From contig OX638368.1 of assembly GCA_951812925.1 (NCBI GenBank), positions 155,172,492 through 155,236,491 of the forward strand: DNA of 64,000 bases, read 5' to 3'. Numbering within the stretch: position 1 is the stretch's first letter; each line of letters begins with the position of its first letter. Source of the DNA: Calliopum simillimum (taxonomy: Eukaryota > Arthropoda > Insecta > Diptera > Lauxaniidae). Positions 10,955 through 21,920 of the stretch are shown one piece after another. The notes beneath the pieces are model-generated. The model searched no databases, was not told the origin of the DNA, and was given only the letters and a program-made list of their open reading frames with translations. The translations under genes and the position numbers were made by a program.

Positions 10955-12689
10955 CAGTGGAACCTCAATCATTCGTCAATCGATTAAAATACATACGAAA
11001 AATTAAAAACTTATGCCCAAAGATTTTGCTCTATCATTTCTTATGTAAAATTTTGTGGTTCTGAATCTGACGTTACCTTTTTTTGCCATGTCTAGTTTTT
11101 GAAATTATTGTCAAAACTTAAATAAAGGCAATTTGAAATGACAACGAATCACTTTATGGCTAATTTAAGTTTTTTACAGAAGTGCTACATTAGTTAATAA
11201 ATATAAGAAAAAATGATTTATTTTAATTATATATTTATTTATTTATTACAGCCCAATTTATATAACAATTTGATCTTTTACAATACATAAAATTTTGACT
11301 AAAATGTAACGAATAACAAAACAAAATAAATATCTTACATATATCTAATTTTTTGCAATAATCATATAACTTTGACTTGAATAAATTTGAATAACAGTTT
11401 TTCATAATATCTGGGAGCTTATCAAAGCTTAATCTTACGGATAGAAATTAAAAATTATATTAAAATTATTTGTTTCATAGTGAATAGTTATTGTTATTAA
11501 TTATAGTTCTATAGTATCTTTATAATCAAACTGAAGTGGTCGAATTTCGGCCGCAAATACTTCAAATTTAAAAAAGGTGACTTTTGAGCTATCTTAAAAA
11601 CAACAACAAAATAGCAACAACCATATAGATTTTCTATTTTAGTAGAACTTGGAAAAAAACAAAACAGAAACAGCCACATATGATTTGACAATCTCAAAAG
11701 CCAGCAAAGAGGCACGTTTTCTAATTGCGTTTATCTCTTATTACACGTATGAGATCAGAGTAGGTGATTGTTATAGATTTTAACTCGCTGAATCCCAATA
11801 TGACCTCCGATTTGCTCCATCACGTCTGAGATCCGAGTTATCCTTGATTTAAAGTGCAGAAAATGCTTATTCAAACACATGGCGTACATCCTGACAGAAG
11901 TCTAGTTCTTTTTTGACAGCGGCATTGAAGAGCACTAAGCATCCTCTTTAAAGCGTAATTTATACTTTTTCAATTGAATCATTAGTTTGAAGTAAAAGTA
12001 TACAAATTGAATATTGTTCTTTACAGGGATTAGCGATACCTTAACTTCAATCGATGATATCACGAAAACTAATGATTCAATTGAAAAAGTTAAAAGTACA
12101 CTTCAAAGAGAAAGCTTAGAACTATTCAGTGCCGCTGTTAAAAGTAAACTAGAGTACTTTCAAGATGTACGCTATATGTCTGAAAATAGCGTTTCTTGCA
12201 CTTTAAGTCAAGGATAACTCGGATCTCAGACGTAATGGAGCAACTCAAGGGTCATATTCGGATTCAGCGATCAAAAATCTATAAAAATCACCTACTCTCA
12301 TTTCATACTTTTTTAACTTTTTCAAAAATGCAGGACTGTGTTATTGTATCATGAAGAGGCCTCATTTTTTTTTTTTTTTTTATATGAGTAAAATTTTTTT
12401 TTAACAAGATGTTAAACTTGAAAAAAAAAGATACAAAAGTGTAAAAATAATATTTTTTGATATAGTTTGGGCTCTAGCGTCCAAACCAACAATTCCATTT
12501 CGCTCCATTAGCTCGAAATTTAAGCAAAAATGTATGTTTGCACAAAAATGCTAAATATTCAAAAAACGAAAAAAATGTTGGTGCAGTATTAGTGTATATA
12601 GAATCGAAACAAAATTTTATCATTTACCGTAGCTTTGATTAACCGCCAAGCCGCCGACACGTGTTTAACGGATAATCGAGGTTCCACTG
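10955..12689. mobile_element. Non-autonomous pogo/Tigger-type DNA transposon
   Basis: A 1735-bp element with about 22-bp TIRs beginning CAGTGGAACCTC(A/G)AT at both ends, with three mismatches, flanked by TA at 10953-10954 and 12690-12691. A CAGTGGAACCTCGATTATCC-type TIR with a TA target duplication is the established pogo/Tigger signature (Tc1/mariner superfamily). No transposase motif is left inside. The interior contains a nested foldback at 11747-12308. The left TIR is more diverged than the right. Confidence 0.85.
11747..12308. repeat. Foldback with about 243-bp arms nested in the pogo-type element
   Basis: Arms at 11747-11990 and 12066-12308 are reverse complements over their whole length at roughly 80% by eye. 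Landmarks are GAGTAGGTGATT, CGCTGAATCC, ACGTCTGAGATCCGAGTTAT and TTCAATTGAATCATTAGTTT; the loop is about 75 bp. The right arm keeps a 67-codon reading frame on the + strand (12014-12217) that the left arm does not keep open, so coding is doubtful. Confidence 0.85.
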
Positions 12690-13485
12690 TAGATACAAGT
12701 GTTTTTATGAATTTGTTAAAACAGAATTTCTAATTAATTTGTGTGCGTGTGTCTGTTGGCCAATGATACTAATGAAATAATTGAACGCGGTAATGATTAT
12801 GCGTCAATATTGTTAGCACCTGAAACAGCAAGAGCAGCTAAATTTTTTTTGTGAAATCAAATCATTTATTTTATAAGCAATTAATTAGCGTAAATTAATT
12901 TAAGCGGAAATTGCGGAAAAAACTTGTAATTGCAGTTATCAGTTCAACAATTAATGCTAATTGTATGGTACTCAACAGTTTTTCATTTGGAAATAAATAT
13001 GCTGAAATTTTTGAGGAAACTCTTCAATTTATATCAATAAGAGAATTAACATAGGGAAACAAGTTGCAAAATAATAAAGCGAAAATTATAAAAGATGTTC
13101 TTATTAACAAAAAACTAAAAAAAAAAAAACGTTTATTTTGTGTCTATCTAATTTTGAGCCCAAAAAATGTAAAATCTTGATTTTCAATAGTATGGCTCAT
13201 TATTTTCCGTTTGTAATACAGAGAAAGTATGGAAAACTAAACATTTACTTTCTTGAGAAATTATCCGAGGAATTAACTTTCACGGTAAAAATCTTAAAAA
13301 TTAATTTCCCCAAAAAAACATCATTTTTTTTTCTTATTTTAAAATTATTTTTTACGGAAATCTTTGGAAAAATCTTTGGTTTTCGTCCATTTTTCCGTAA
13401 ACAAAATTTAAGAATCTAAGTGAAATTTTATTGGGAAAATTAATTTTTAAGATTTTGCGAAATTGGGCGTCATTTAATTTAATTT
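12690..13485. other. No gene recognised; small hairpin inside
   Basis: AT-rich. A short inverted repeat (13287-13313 against 13431-13455, AATCTTAAAAATTAATTT) flanks a 93-codon + strand frame that is Phe/Lys-rich and not recognisable. Confidence 0.4.
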
Positions 13486-13489
13486 AAAT

Positions 13490-13667
13490 TCAAAATGAAA
13501 ACGGTCTGTATTGTAAGCTTTTTTTGAGATAATCTATCCGAATTTCATACAGATACTACAGACCGTTAGTGCTTCCTTTATATGTACAGATGTTAAAATG
13601 CTGCGATGTAGGTTATTTGATTTTGGCCAGGACAAAGATAGTACCCTTACTAGATTTAGATTTGATA
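13490..13667. mobile_element. Short mini-me/DINE-like fragment
   Basis: Contains one diverged tandem unit (TTTTTTGAGATAAT..(A/T)CC.AATTTCA) followed by the terminal block TTTTGGCCAGGACAAAGATAGTACCCTTACTAG. The same terminal block, in one orientation or the other, ends the copies at 23.3, 25.4-26.3 and 46.3 kb. A small dyad (ACGGTCTGTA / TACAGACCGT) lies at about 13500-13567. Confidence 0.65.
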
Positions 13668-14180
13668 TACGTTACTGCTGTCATTTATTTGTTTTTTCTT
13701 TACCTATACGTTCGGTATGAAGTGTTTAAATTGCCTGTACTGTGGATTGTCCTAAATTATACATAAGTATGTTTACTCCCATTTGATACAAGTTTTATGA
13801 AATAATACTTAATGAAACAATAATTCTATGCGGGATTAAAAATGCTCAATAGAATGAATCCCAAAAAGACATCACTTACACTTTAAAATACAAAATGACA
13901 AAAACTTCTATTCAGGAAATACAAGATGTATCTACGTACATAATCTTATTATTAGTGCTTTTCACAAAAAAATATTCATAAATATGCAAAGCGTTTAATA
14001 TTCAACTATGTACTTTGTTATGCACGCAAAATCCTTAAGAAAAAGAAGAAAAGGAAGAAAAATTCATTAACTGTTAGTTTCATTTATTGCTTGAAATTTA
14101 CACAGAAAAAATTTTGTCATCAAAAAAGTGTGAATTTTATAAAAAAAAAAAAAAAACAAATATGGGTTATTTTGAAAAAC
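13668..14180. other. No feature seen
   Basis: AT-rich with poly-A runs; no supported feature. Confidence 0.3.
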
Positions 14181-14827
14181 CTAATTTTGGACAATGACTA
14201 TAGCTGTATTCCAATGGTAATGGATCTGATCTGGATCAGATCTGAAGTCATTGATGAGACAAAAGACCGGGGAAACTTGCCACCTTTGATCAAACCGGGA
14301 CACAAGGAACGTTGAATCTGCTTGGTTAACGATTCCAATGTCAAGAAAGCATCTGTCTAGTTTTTTCACTAATCTTTTGTTCTTGCTATGATTTTGCAAA
14401 GCTCCAGCATCCATGCATTCGAAATGGTTAGTTTTAGCTTCATCACAATTTTGTTGATACCCAGAACACCGACCTTCCTCTCGAGATGGAGTATGTATTT
14501 CAATTAAACGGTGCCGCTTTTAATTTTGGGGATCAAATTTCTTCAATCGGATGCGCATTTCTTGGTGGAGAAATCCAAAGACCATTGACACCTTCATAGA
14601 ACGTTTCACGTGAGGTTTTCGATGCTAAGACTGCACTGGCTAATGATTTTTTGTGAAACGTTATACGGCCATTCCATGCCTAGCGCAACAAGATCTGCCA
14701 CATCCCTTTTGATTTCGCTGAAATTTGGTACATGGTTTCGTTTCATGCCTAATCTTTGAGAAATGGCAAAAAAAAAATGTTCCGATTTTTTTCTGGCTTG
14801 CGGCAAATTGTGACAAACTCTCCTCAA
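14181..14827 (-). pseudogene. Unrecognised decayed coding-like segment
   Basis: Two minus-strand open stretches, 14827-14606 (73 codons) and about 14515-14181 (110 codons without a stop when read upstream of its first Met), lie end to end with a frame change between them. Composition is balanced, unlike the surrounding A/T-driven frames. The first includes FSEIKRDVADLVALGMEWPY. The second is Cys-containing (REEGRCSGYQQNC, then NHFECMDAGALQNH) and continues through KNKRLVKKLDRCFLDIGIVNQ to RSDPDQIHYHWN. I do not recognise the family. It could be a broken transposon gene or an old host pseudogene; chance is also possible. Confidence 0.35.
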
Positions 14828-15385
14828 ATAATTGTCAATAACTTAGACATTTCTTAACCTATTTTCTTGTTAAGACACTTTTGGAAAGATATTGAACTAG
14901 TTTTCGTATTTAATAAAAAAAATAAATAAACTACAAAAAACGTGCCCAGGTACACCTTTCTTACTTTCCAAAATATATTTTTTGGAAAGACAAAAAAATA
15001 ATTTTTCATAAGAACAAGAGGGAAAATTGGTATGTCTCGAGGCTTAAAAGTTATGGTTTTTTGAAAATTTTAAAAAAAGACGCGACCACAAAGTGGCCTA
15101 TACCTGTAACATTTTGGGACGTATTTTCATGTTTGAACCATTTTTAGAAAGGTATTGAATCACGCTATGTGCGCAAAGTAAATATTTTGTATTTGGTAAA
15201 AAGTACTAAATTTACTACTATTTTAGTACTAAACGACAAAAAACGCTATAGTACCTATTTTCGACCTCTCGAAATATTTTTCTAGAATAGAAGACAAAAC
15301 CACCTTTCACATAAATCTTAAATTAAGATAGTATCTTTAATGGTATACGAGTTGTGATTTTTTGAACATTTCAGTACATGCAATA
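14828..15385. other. No gene recognised
   Basis: AT-rich. The phrase TTTTAGAAAGGTA(T/C)TGAA.CA(C/G)GCTAT near 15150 recurs at about 59943, suggesting an old dispersed repeat. Confidence 0.35.
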
Positions 15386-15898
15386 ATTCGAATGATGTAA
15401 GTTTTTTTGTAATTTACATCATTTTAAATTCCACGAAAAATTTTGAAAATGAAATACGCCATGCTGCAATACGATTACGTCCTAAGGGAGCAAAACTATG
15501 ATATTTCTGGGTCCCTGGTATGGCTTTTACATTTAAAAAGCGTTTGACAATTGCGATGCAGTTGCTTCATATTCAGCAATCGCACAATAACGAGAAACTA
15601 TGTCGTACTCTTTACTATTAACCCATTCAAAAAGTACCTTAGCATCTGTTGTTTGGCATTGGTAAGGTCTCTGCAAACCTGCTCTTGAAGCATTTCGCTT
15701 AAAAGAACCACCAATACCATCGCATAGCCTTTATCCGTGAGATGTAGCAAAAAGGTGTCATTCCACGTCGAAACCAAATTTTTCTCTAAGTCCCTGTGGA
15801 CGTCATCGTATGCAGCATGCCGTATTTCATTTTCAAAATCTTTCGAGGACTTTAAAATGATGTAATTTACAAAAAAACTTACATAATTCGAATGAACT
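15386..15898. mobile_element. Foldback element with about 95-bp arms
   Basis: Arms at 15386-15478 and 15802-15898 are reverse complements at nearly 90% by eye. Shared blocks are ATGTAAGTTTTTTTGTAA, TACATCATTTTAAA and TTTTGAAAATGAAATACG. The interior of about 320 bp carries a decayed minus-strand coding fragment, annotated separately. No clear target duplication was found. Confidence 0.8.
15590..15795 (-). pseudogene. Decayed fragment of a transposon-type protein
   Basis: Reading the minus strand from about 15795 downward gives KFGFDVE, a stop, HLFATSHG, a stop, RLCDGIGGSFKRNASRAG, then LQRPYQ...TDAKVLFEWVNSKEYD. The two stops (TGA, TAA) are single-base changes from Trp and Lys codons. A Trp-(x)-FFATSHGK..CDGIGG..KR motif is one I know as recurrent in repeat-encoded, uncharacterised arthropod proteins, probably a transposase-like or RNase H-fold domain. 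I cannot name the superfamily. It is clearly a pseudogene fragment, enclosed by inverted arms. Confidence 0.6.
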
Positions 15899-16214
15899 TA
15901 TCGACCTCCTTTTAAAAACTGGTGAACAAATAATTTTAAAAACAATTTTATTTTGTTGCTTTTGCTCAAAGGAAAATCATAAATGAGGAATTTTTTTTTT
16001 TCAAAAGGGCGTATCTCTATATTATACAAATTTTCAGGAATGAGAAAAAACTTTTAGAGGCTGTTTACAGTAACTTCTTTTTTTTAATGCCTCCAGTGTT
16101 ATAGTACGTTGACCGAAGATTTTCCCCTTAACATTTTTACTCTAACATATTTGTAGTAATTGCAAAAAGTTCTGAAATATTTAGAATAAGCCCTTATGTT
16201 TGGAAATTTATATA
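15899..16214. other. No feature seen
   Basis: Short AT-rich spacer. AAGCCCTTATGTTTGGAAAT near 16190 is loosely repeated just beyond the mariner at about 17188. Confidence 0.3.
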
Positions 16215-17097
16215 TTGGGTGTACAACTTAAAAACCGGAATTTTTTAGCGAAATTTGATGCTTTATTGTGGAAAAATGTTACAATATATTTTATTCAAAG
16301 TATTGTCCATTGGAAGCTACAACATTTCCCCATCTTTCAGGCAATTTATGAATTCCATCCCAAAAAAATTGCGCCGGCTTGGCGGCCAAAAATGAATCGA
16401 GCCAATTTTCGATATCTTGAACTTAAGTGAAGCGTATTCATGATAGGGCATTCTGCATCGATCGGAACAAATGGTAGTCTGATGGTGCAACGTCTGGGCT
16501 TTAAAGCGGGTGAGGCAAAATTTCCCATCCGTTGTTTTCCGTTGTTTTCCAGGTAATTTTTGACTGGGGCAGCAATATGTGGCCGAGCGTTGTCATGATG
16601 AAAAATTATTGCTTCGTGTCTGGTCGCATTTTCCGGGCGTTTTTCGATGATGGCACGCTTCAAACGTATTAATTGTGTTCGATAGAGGTCACCTGTGAGC
16701 ATTACAGAGCATTACCTTTGCACCATGGATATTTGCCTTTGGCTGGGAAGGTCCTGGTTGTCCGGGCTTCATATATGAATGTTTGCGTTTCGGGTTGTCG
16801 TAATGGATCCATTTTTCATCCCCAGTCACGATCCGATGCAAAAATGACTTTTGGCAGCAGTTTTCTTTGCAAAAAAATGACCCAACAGAAACTCCTGCTG
16901 TCTTTTTCTCCAATTTTCGAAGTTATTCATCGTGAAAAATAATAATGATGCACACAAGATAAAATTGTTTTGTTGACTGATTTTGACAGCTGTCAAATGT
17001 ACCTTCAAAATGACATATATATAAAGTTCGAGCTTTCACTATATTTGTTAGTACGGACATCCACCGTCAAATTCCGGTTTTTAAGTTGTACACCCAA
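16215..17097 (-). mobile_element. Internally deleted mariner element
   Basis: An 883-bp element with 29-bp TIRs starting TTGGGTGTACAACTTAAAAA at both ends, flanked by TA at 16213-16214 and 17098-17099. Canonical mariners are about 1.3 kb, so some 400 bp is missing. The visible transposase is on the minus strand and lacks most of the N-terminal DNA-binding domain. A copy with the same left TIR and near-identical sequence begins at 63709. Confidence 0.95.
16291..17008 (-). pseudogene. mariner transposase (DD34D type), broken
   Basis: Reading from high to low coordinates, an initial FENWRKRQQEFL-type segment is followed by HRIVTGDEKWI (first catalytic Asp), YDNPKRK and a PGQPGPSQPK block. Next come IFHHDNARPH (second catalytic Asp) and a frame-shifted SDYHLFRSMQNAL region. 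The tail reads ENWLDSFLAAKPAQFFWDGI and ends LPERWG...GQYFE at the stop at 16291-16293. GDEKW and HDNARPH are established mariner signatures. Frameshifts and loss of most of the HTH region make it inactive. The intact relative at the window end shows what the C-terminus should look like. Confidence 0.92.
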
Positions 17098-18625
17098 TAA
17101 GAAATATCAAAGGTTCCTTCGGCGACTATTTGGAATACGTCTTTTTGTATCAAACTCTAAAAATTTCCATGAAAATAAATGGAAGTAAGCCCTTTTGTTC
17201 CGAAATGCGATTTCTGATCACGATTTTATCTTGTAAAAATGCCTTTTTTGTGATAGATTTTGAACTAGAGGATGCATTTTAGCACGACAATGGCGATGTT
17301 TGAGGTAGAAATATGCACTTTTGAGATACCAAGATTGATTAAGTCAAGTTTTCGACACCGTGTATTTTTACTAGAACTATAAAGCAAAAATGGTTATATA
17401 TTTTTCTGGCTCAAATCATAATTTACTCTGCGTATATGAAAATGTTGACAATTTAGAGTAAATATTACTTTTTTATTTCACTTTATGTAATTTATTTGTA
17501 AATATTACTTTACGGAACCATCAAAATCATAATTATGTATTTAAAAACAGTTTTCTAATTTACAAAATTTTTTTTTTTTAGTGTAGCATTTACTTCATGT
17601 TGTCCATTGCATGACAAAGAAATACTTTCAACATTAAGAACCTGAAACCGTTGTAACTGAACGCAATTTCCTTTTGTTGGCCAACTGCATTACAAGTTGA
17701 GCTCTTATTGTGGTGGCATACAGAGAGAAAATCTACAAAAAAATATAACAAAATTAAAATATTTCATATGAATAGCAAAGATTTCGTTGGATGAATATTT
17801 GAATTGACAAAAAAAAAAAAAAAAAACTGCACACAAAATTACATCTTCTCCAAAAGGAAGCGAACAAAAAGTTTCAATTATGCCAAACTAAATATGCATG
17901 ACAAATTTTTCAACAAAGATGGTTTTATTTATAAAGAAAAGGAATTTTTTTCTATCTCTACACTGAGTCATAACTTGCATAGTAAACCGAAATTCAAATC
18001 ATAAACAAAATTTGCTATAACACTTGACAGTTTCACAACATCTTCAAAATGGGTCGGTACTCAAACTACTTAAATAATTCGAGTAAAAAGCTTTTATTTA
18101 TGAAAAGATTTTTATGAAATAAGTTATTATACATTAGGCGGTAATACCATTAAATCTCTACCGAGGAATACATGTATATAATTTCTTTATTTTGCAAATA
18201 TTCTAAAATATTATTTATGGATGTAATTCAAAAATGTATTTGCTGTAAAGAAAATCAAAATTTATTACATTAACAAATAACTTTTTAGTAATATCCAGTG
18301 GGCATCATATTTTTTTTATTTTTGTTCTAAACTTATCGAAAGCCCAATGTCTTCTTTTTGTTCATACATTTTCATAAGAACGAATTTTTATGTACCGGCA
18401 TTTTTTCACTTTTGTATAAGTAAAATTTGCTTGTACTCTATATTCAATGTGCATATGTATATAATATGTATTCATGTACATTAAGATGTATGCTTGTTTT
18501 TTTGTATAGATTTTCGCATTAACGCCCTTTGTACTATATTATTTATATATTTTATATTATTTTTAATAGTTAAGTAAAGAAAAATTAGCCGTGTTTCTTT
18601 TGGCGCGTATATACAACTATGTTAA
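17098..18625. other. No gene recognised in 1.5 kb
   Basis: AT-rich sequence with poly-A/poly-T runs. Frames such as 17804-18004 are Lys/Asn/Phe-rich and uninformative. Confidence 0.4.
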
Positions 18626-18629
18626 TTTT

Positions 18630-18885
18630 CAAATTGCGATAACTCATGAACGGTGAGTCTCGCCATAAAAAATCTATGAGTCTTCATTAAAAATTTACAG
18701 TTTAGAAGTTATTTCATAAAAAAAAAAATAAACGATAAAAGTCACTTTTTATTAAATAACTCTTAAACCGTAAATGTTTTGTACATATAATGAAAATTGT
18801 TTGTAGGGCATTTTATTCTCCATAAAAAAGGCTCCAAGATTTTTATTCGTTGGACTCACCGTTCATGAGTTTTTGTTATAATTAA
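18630..18885. repeat. Diverged inverted repeat
   Basis: GCGATAACTCATGAACGGTGAGTC at about 18637-18660 is opposed by GGACTCACCGTTCATGAGT at about 18853-18871. Inside, AAATTTACAGTTTAGAAGTTATTT opposes AAATAACTCTTAAACCGTAAATG. Arms of about 100 bp are old and diverged. A related phrase (ACAGTTCATGAGTTACAGTTAT) occurs near 48594. Confidence 0.65.
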
Positions 18886-19202
18886 CTAATACTATGCATG
18901 CAAAAAAACGTAAGGTCTGAGCAAAACATTTAACTTTTTCGATCCCTGATTCGTTGTTAATATCGATTCGGTGTAATGATCTACTGGATCATATGTGTCC
19001 TTGCAAGTTCCATCAAAGCGCTATTTTTAAACGCCTTTCTAATGTACATACTATATATATACCGGTAGATTGCACTTTTTTGTTTTTATAACTTTTAACA
19101 TTTTTCTAATATGACCCAGATGTGCTTTCTTTCTCACTAAAAAGGTGAATATTTTCAAACATATCGGTATGAATGAATATATGTTTGTATGTATATATGT
19201 AT

Positions 19203-19672
19203 ATTAGGATGTCCGTTACATAGAAAAATCTTTTTTCTATGACGGGACCAATTAAATGGACTGGTTTTATGGCCAATAATTAATTCTATAAAAAAAAAAA
19301 TTCTAAAACTTAAAATCTTATTCATCTCTCGCGAAATTATTTTTTTCATACAACTGATTTTTGCACTTAGGCAATCGATTCAGCACGGTAGACTGATGGA
19401 CTCGTAATAAACATGTCCTAAGCTATCGATTGCCATATAAATTTCCACTACATCGAGTTTTTCCATTTTTTCGTGCTCAGCTCTCCATCTACTAGTGAAG
19501 TCGATTTCCAATACATTTTATATGAAAGAAAAAAATTCGCGAGAGGCAGACGAAATGTCCAGTTTGCGTAATTATTCTTTTTTCATATGATTATTTACCT
19601 AAGCTTAGTCCATTTAAGTGACCGCTTTTTTAAAAATAAAGAACTTGTTATATAACGGACACCCTATTGTAT
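19203..19672. mobile_element. MITE with long diverged TIRs
   Basis: The ends read (T/A)AGG(A/G)TGTCCGTTA on the left and its complement TAACGGACACCCTA on the right (about 19655-19668). Inversion continues inward for about 150 bp: both arms hold TTAAATGGACT and TCTCGCGAA(A/T)(T/A)TTTTTTT. The interior at 19363-19498 matches 7.51-7.66 kb. A target duplication is unclear. The length of about 470 bp and lack of coding fit a non-autonomous DNA element. Confidence 0.7.
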
Positions 19673-20640
19673 ATGTTGTAAATTATCCTAAGTTTTCCTG
19701 CAGTATATTTGGTTTTTGTATCTTTCTCTTTTCATTGTATGCTGCTTTGGACTGTTCGTACATATGTACATATGATTATGCATGTGTTTCCTTTCAATAT
19801 GGCCACTGAAATTTTTTGTACTCGTAACATGTTTTATTTCACATTTTTTAACTCCTTTATTTAGATTTTTTGTTTCTTTTTTATTGTTTCTATTTTTTCA
19901 TCGATATTCTCATATATTCTCACTTTATTCTTACATTTTTACGTTTATTTTAAATTCGCATTCAATAGCAGAAAATCTTCTTTACGACCAATATCTTAGT
20001 TTTTATGCATCATTGTGTTTGTAGATTTGACTGGTGCAAAAAAAAAACTCCAACTAATAATTTAAATGATCACATAACAAAAACTTTATTGCAATTTACC
20101 AACATGACTTAGAGCTTTTGTGCTTTGCATTCCAAAAAAAAGGCATCTCGATGTTTCTGTATATTCCCCATATGAGATCTTTTACCCATATTACAGATAA
20201 ACTATATTTATACATAATTGTACATAATTATAATTCTACATATATGTACCAAGTTTCATAGCAATAGCTGCTGTAGGTGCAGAGATACTTGGATGAAGCG
20301 CCAGAAAATGTACCACCCAATGTCCAGGGGCTCAAAACCATATTTAAATTTAAAATCTGATATTTTAAGTATTTAATTCAGAAAAAACTTAACCAGAGCT
20401 TCTATACAAATTGCCTAAAAAAAAGTTTTAATATTTAACTATGAAATTATAGCATAAAGTCATTCTCCGTCCTGTCCCTAATCACTACTAAGTGTTCTTA
20501 ATTTACCCGTTTCGCATATTACGTTTTTTTCTAAAAAAAAACTTAGACGACATTGTCTGTATAAATATTTCAGCTATCGTTTTTTTTTTTTTGTGTTAAC
20601 TCTTCGAAAAATTTTTTTATATAGAATTGGCAACCATGAA
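19673..20640. other. No gene recognised
   Basis: T-rich then AT-rich. CATTCTCCGTCC-type sequence at 20461 recurs at 21001-21030. No reading frame with recognisable motifs. Confidence 0.4.
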
Positions 20641-20654
20641 AGTTGGTCCTTCAA

Positions 20655-20862
20655 TTTAGACTATCACCGCTCAGTTTTGCTTCTAACTGAAAGTTTTTCA
20701 TATATTGAGTAAGTAGAAAACTGAAAGTGAAGAGAAAGAGGAGATTCAGTGTATTTTCAGCTCAGTCAGTTTTGAATTTTTTGACAGTGAGTGTTCGTGT
20801 GTTTTTTTTTTTTAAAAAAGTTTAGAAATTTTGTAAAGAACGCATCATTCTCCACGTAAGTT
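20655..20862 (+). promoter_or_regulatory. Possible transcription start and non-coding first exon
   Basis: CTCAGTCAGTTTTGA at about 20760 matches the fly initiator consensus (TCAGTY). It is followed by about 100 bp of UTR-like sequence ending ATTCTCCACGTAAGT, a fair 5' splice donor at about 20856. There is no TATA box at the right distance and no convincing downstream element. This is weak evidence on its own and could be coincidental in repeat-rich DNA. Confidence 0.2.
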
Positions 20863-21094
20863 TTTTTTATATTACTAAAAATATTATTTGTCCTTAATAT
20901 AAGTAAATCAATAAACCATTATAGAGGCTATCTACCAGTTTCAACTTGAAAAAAGAAAATGCTACTTCATTGCGATATTGCTGTTTTTGCAATATTTCGT
21001 CATTCTCCGTTTCATCATTCTCCGTCGTTTTTTGGAACATTTCATCTTTCTCAGTTTAGTAACTCTCCACCTGGTTTTTTTGTTGTTGTTAGTT

Positions 21095-21565
21095 TTGCTT
21101 TAACCATTTATTTAAGAATTAAAAATTTTAATTTTGCCTTAAGACACTTGGATTAACTTTTCAAAAATCCAACACAAATTTTTAGGGTTGCCACCTGGCT
21201 TTTTGCGAAAATCTTGTGTGATTCTTACTTCTTTTGACTAAATTAAAATTTTTGGTTTTAGAGCCGCCCAGATAAACTTTTCTGAAACTGTACAAAAAAT
21301 TTCAGGGTGTTGCCACCCATTTTTTTCTTTTTTTTTGTTAGTTTTGCTTAAACCAAATTTCGGTTCGATACGTTTTTAACGATTTAAGCAATAATTTTTT
21401 AGTGTGTAATTATAATGTCAAACGTAAAAAAAAGAAGATTTAAAATAAATTTTCGAAAGCAACCATCTGGCAACCCTTAAAATTTATGTTGGATTTTTTC
21501 AAAGTTTATTTAAGCGTTTTGAGACAAAAATTTTATTTTAATTTTTTAAATGTATTGTTTAAGCG
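21095..21565. repeat. Inverted repeat with about 120-bp arms plus a direct copy
   Basis: The left arm at 21095-21215 (ATCCAACACAAATTTTTAGGGTTGCCA) is inverted at 21445-21565. A further direct copy, more diverged, lies at about 21235-21330 (AGGGTGTTGCCACC). The pattern is palindrome plus tandem duplication, the same layout as at 31.5-32.5 kb. Confidence 0.75.
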
Positions 21566-21729
21566 AAACTTATAAAAAAAAACAAATGGCCCTGAAAGTT
21601 CATCATATTCTATACCTTCAAACAATAAAAAAAATCAAAAAATAGGTGGGGACAAACAAAGTTAAGTTTTGGTGCATTTTTCGGAGATTTACCCACTTAT
21701 ATTATTTTAAGCGTTTTTTTTTTTCTTGC

Positions 21730-21920
21730 AAAATTTAATTTGATTTGAAAAAGTTTATTTTAATTTGGAAAAAGATAAAATTAATTTGGAAAATCGAGAG
21801 GTTAATTTGATTCGGTAAAAGTTGATTTTGATTTAGAAAAAGTTTACAATGATTTGGAATAAGTTTAAATTGAATTGAAAAATATAAATTTGGTGTGAAA
21901 AAAGTTTAACTTGTAGTGGA
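21730..21920. repeat. About 26-bp AT-rich minisatellite
   Basis: Seven to eight imperfect units related to TTAATTTGGAAAAAGTTTA. The unit length is about 24-27 bp. No coding. Confidence 0.75.

Noticed and set aside
12014..12217. 67-codon + strand frame with a protein-like sequence
   Set aside because: It lies in one arm of a foldback whose other arm does not keep the frame open; coding is not supported.
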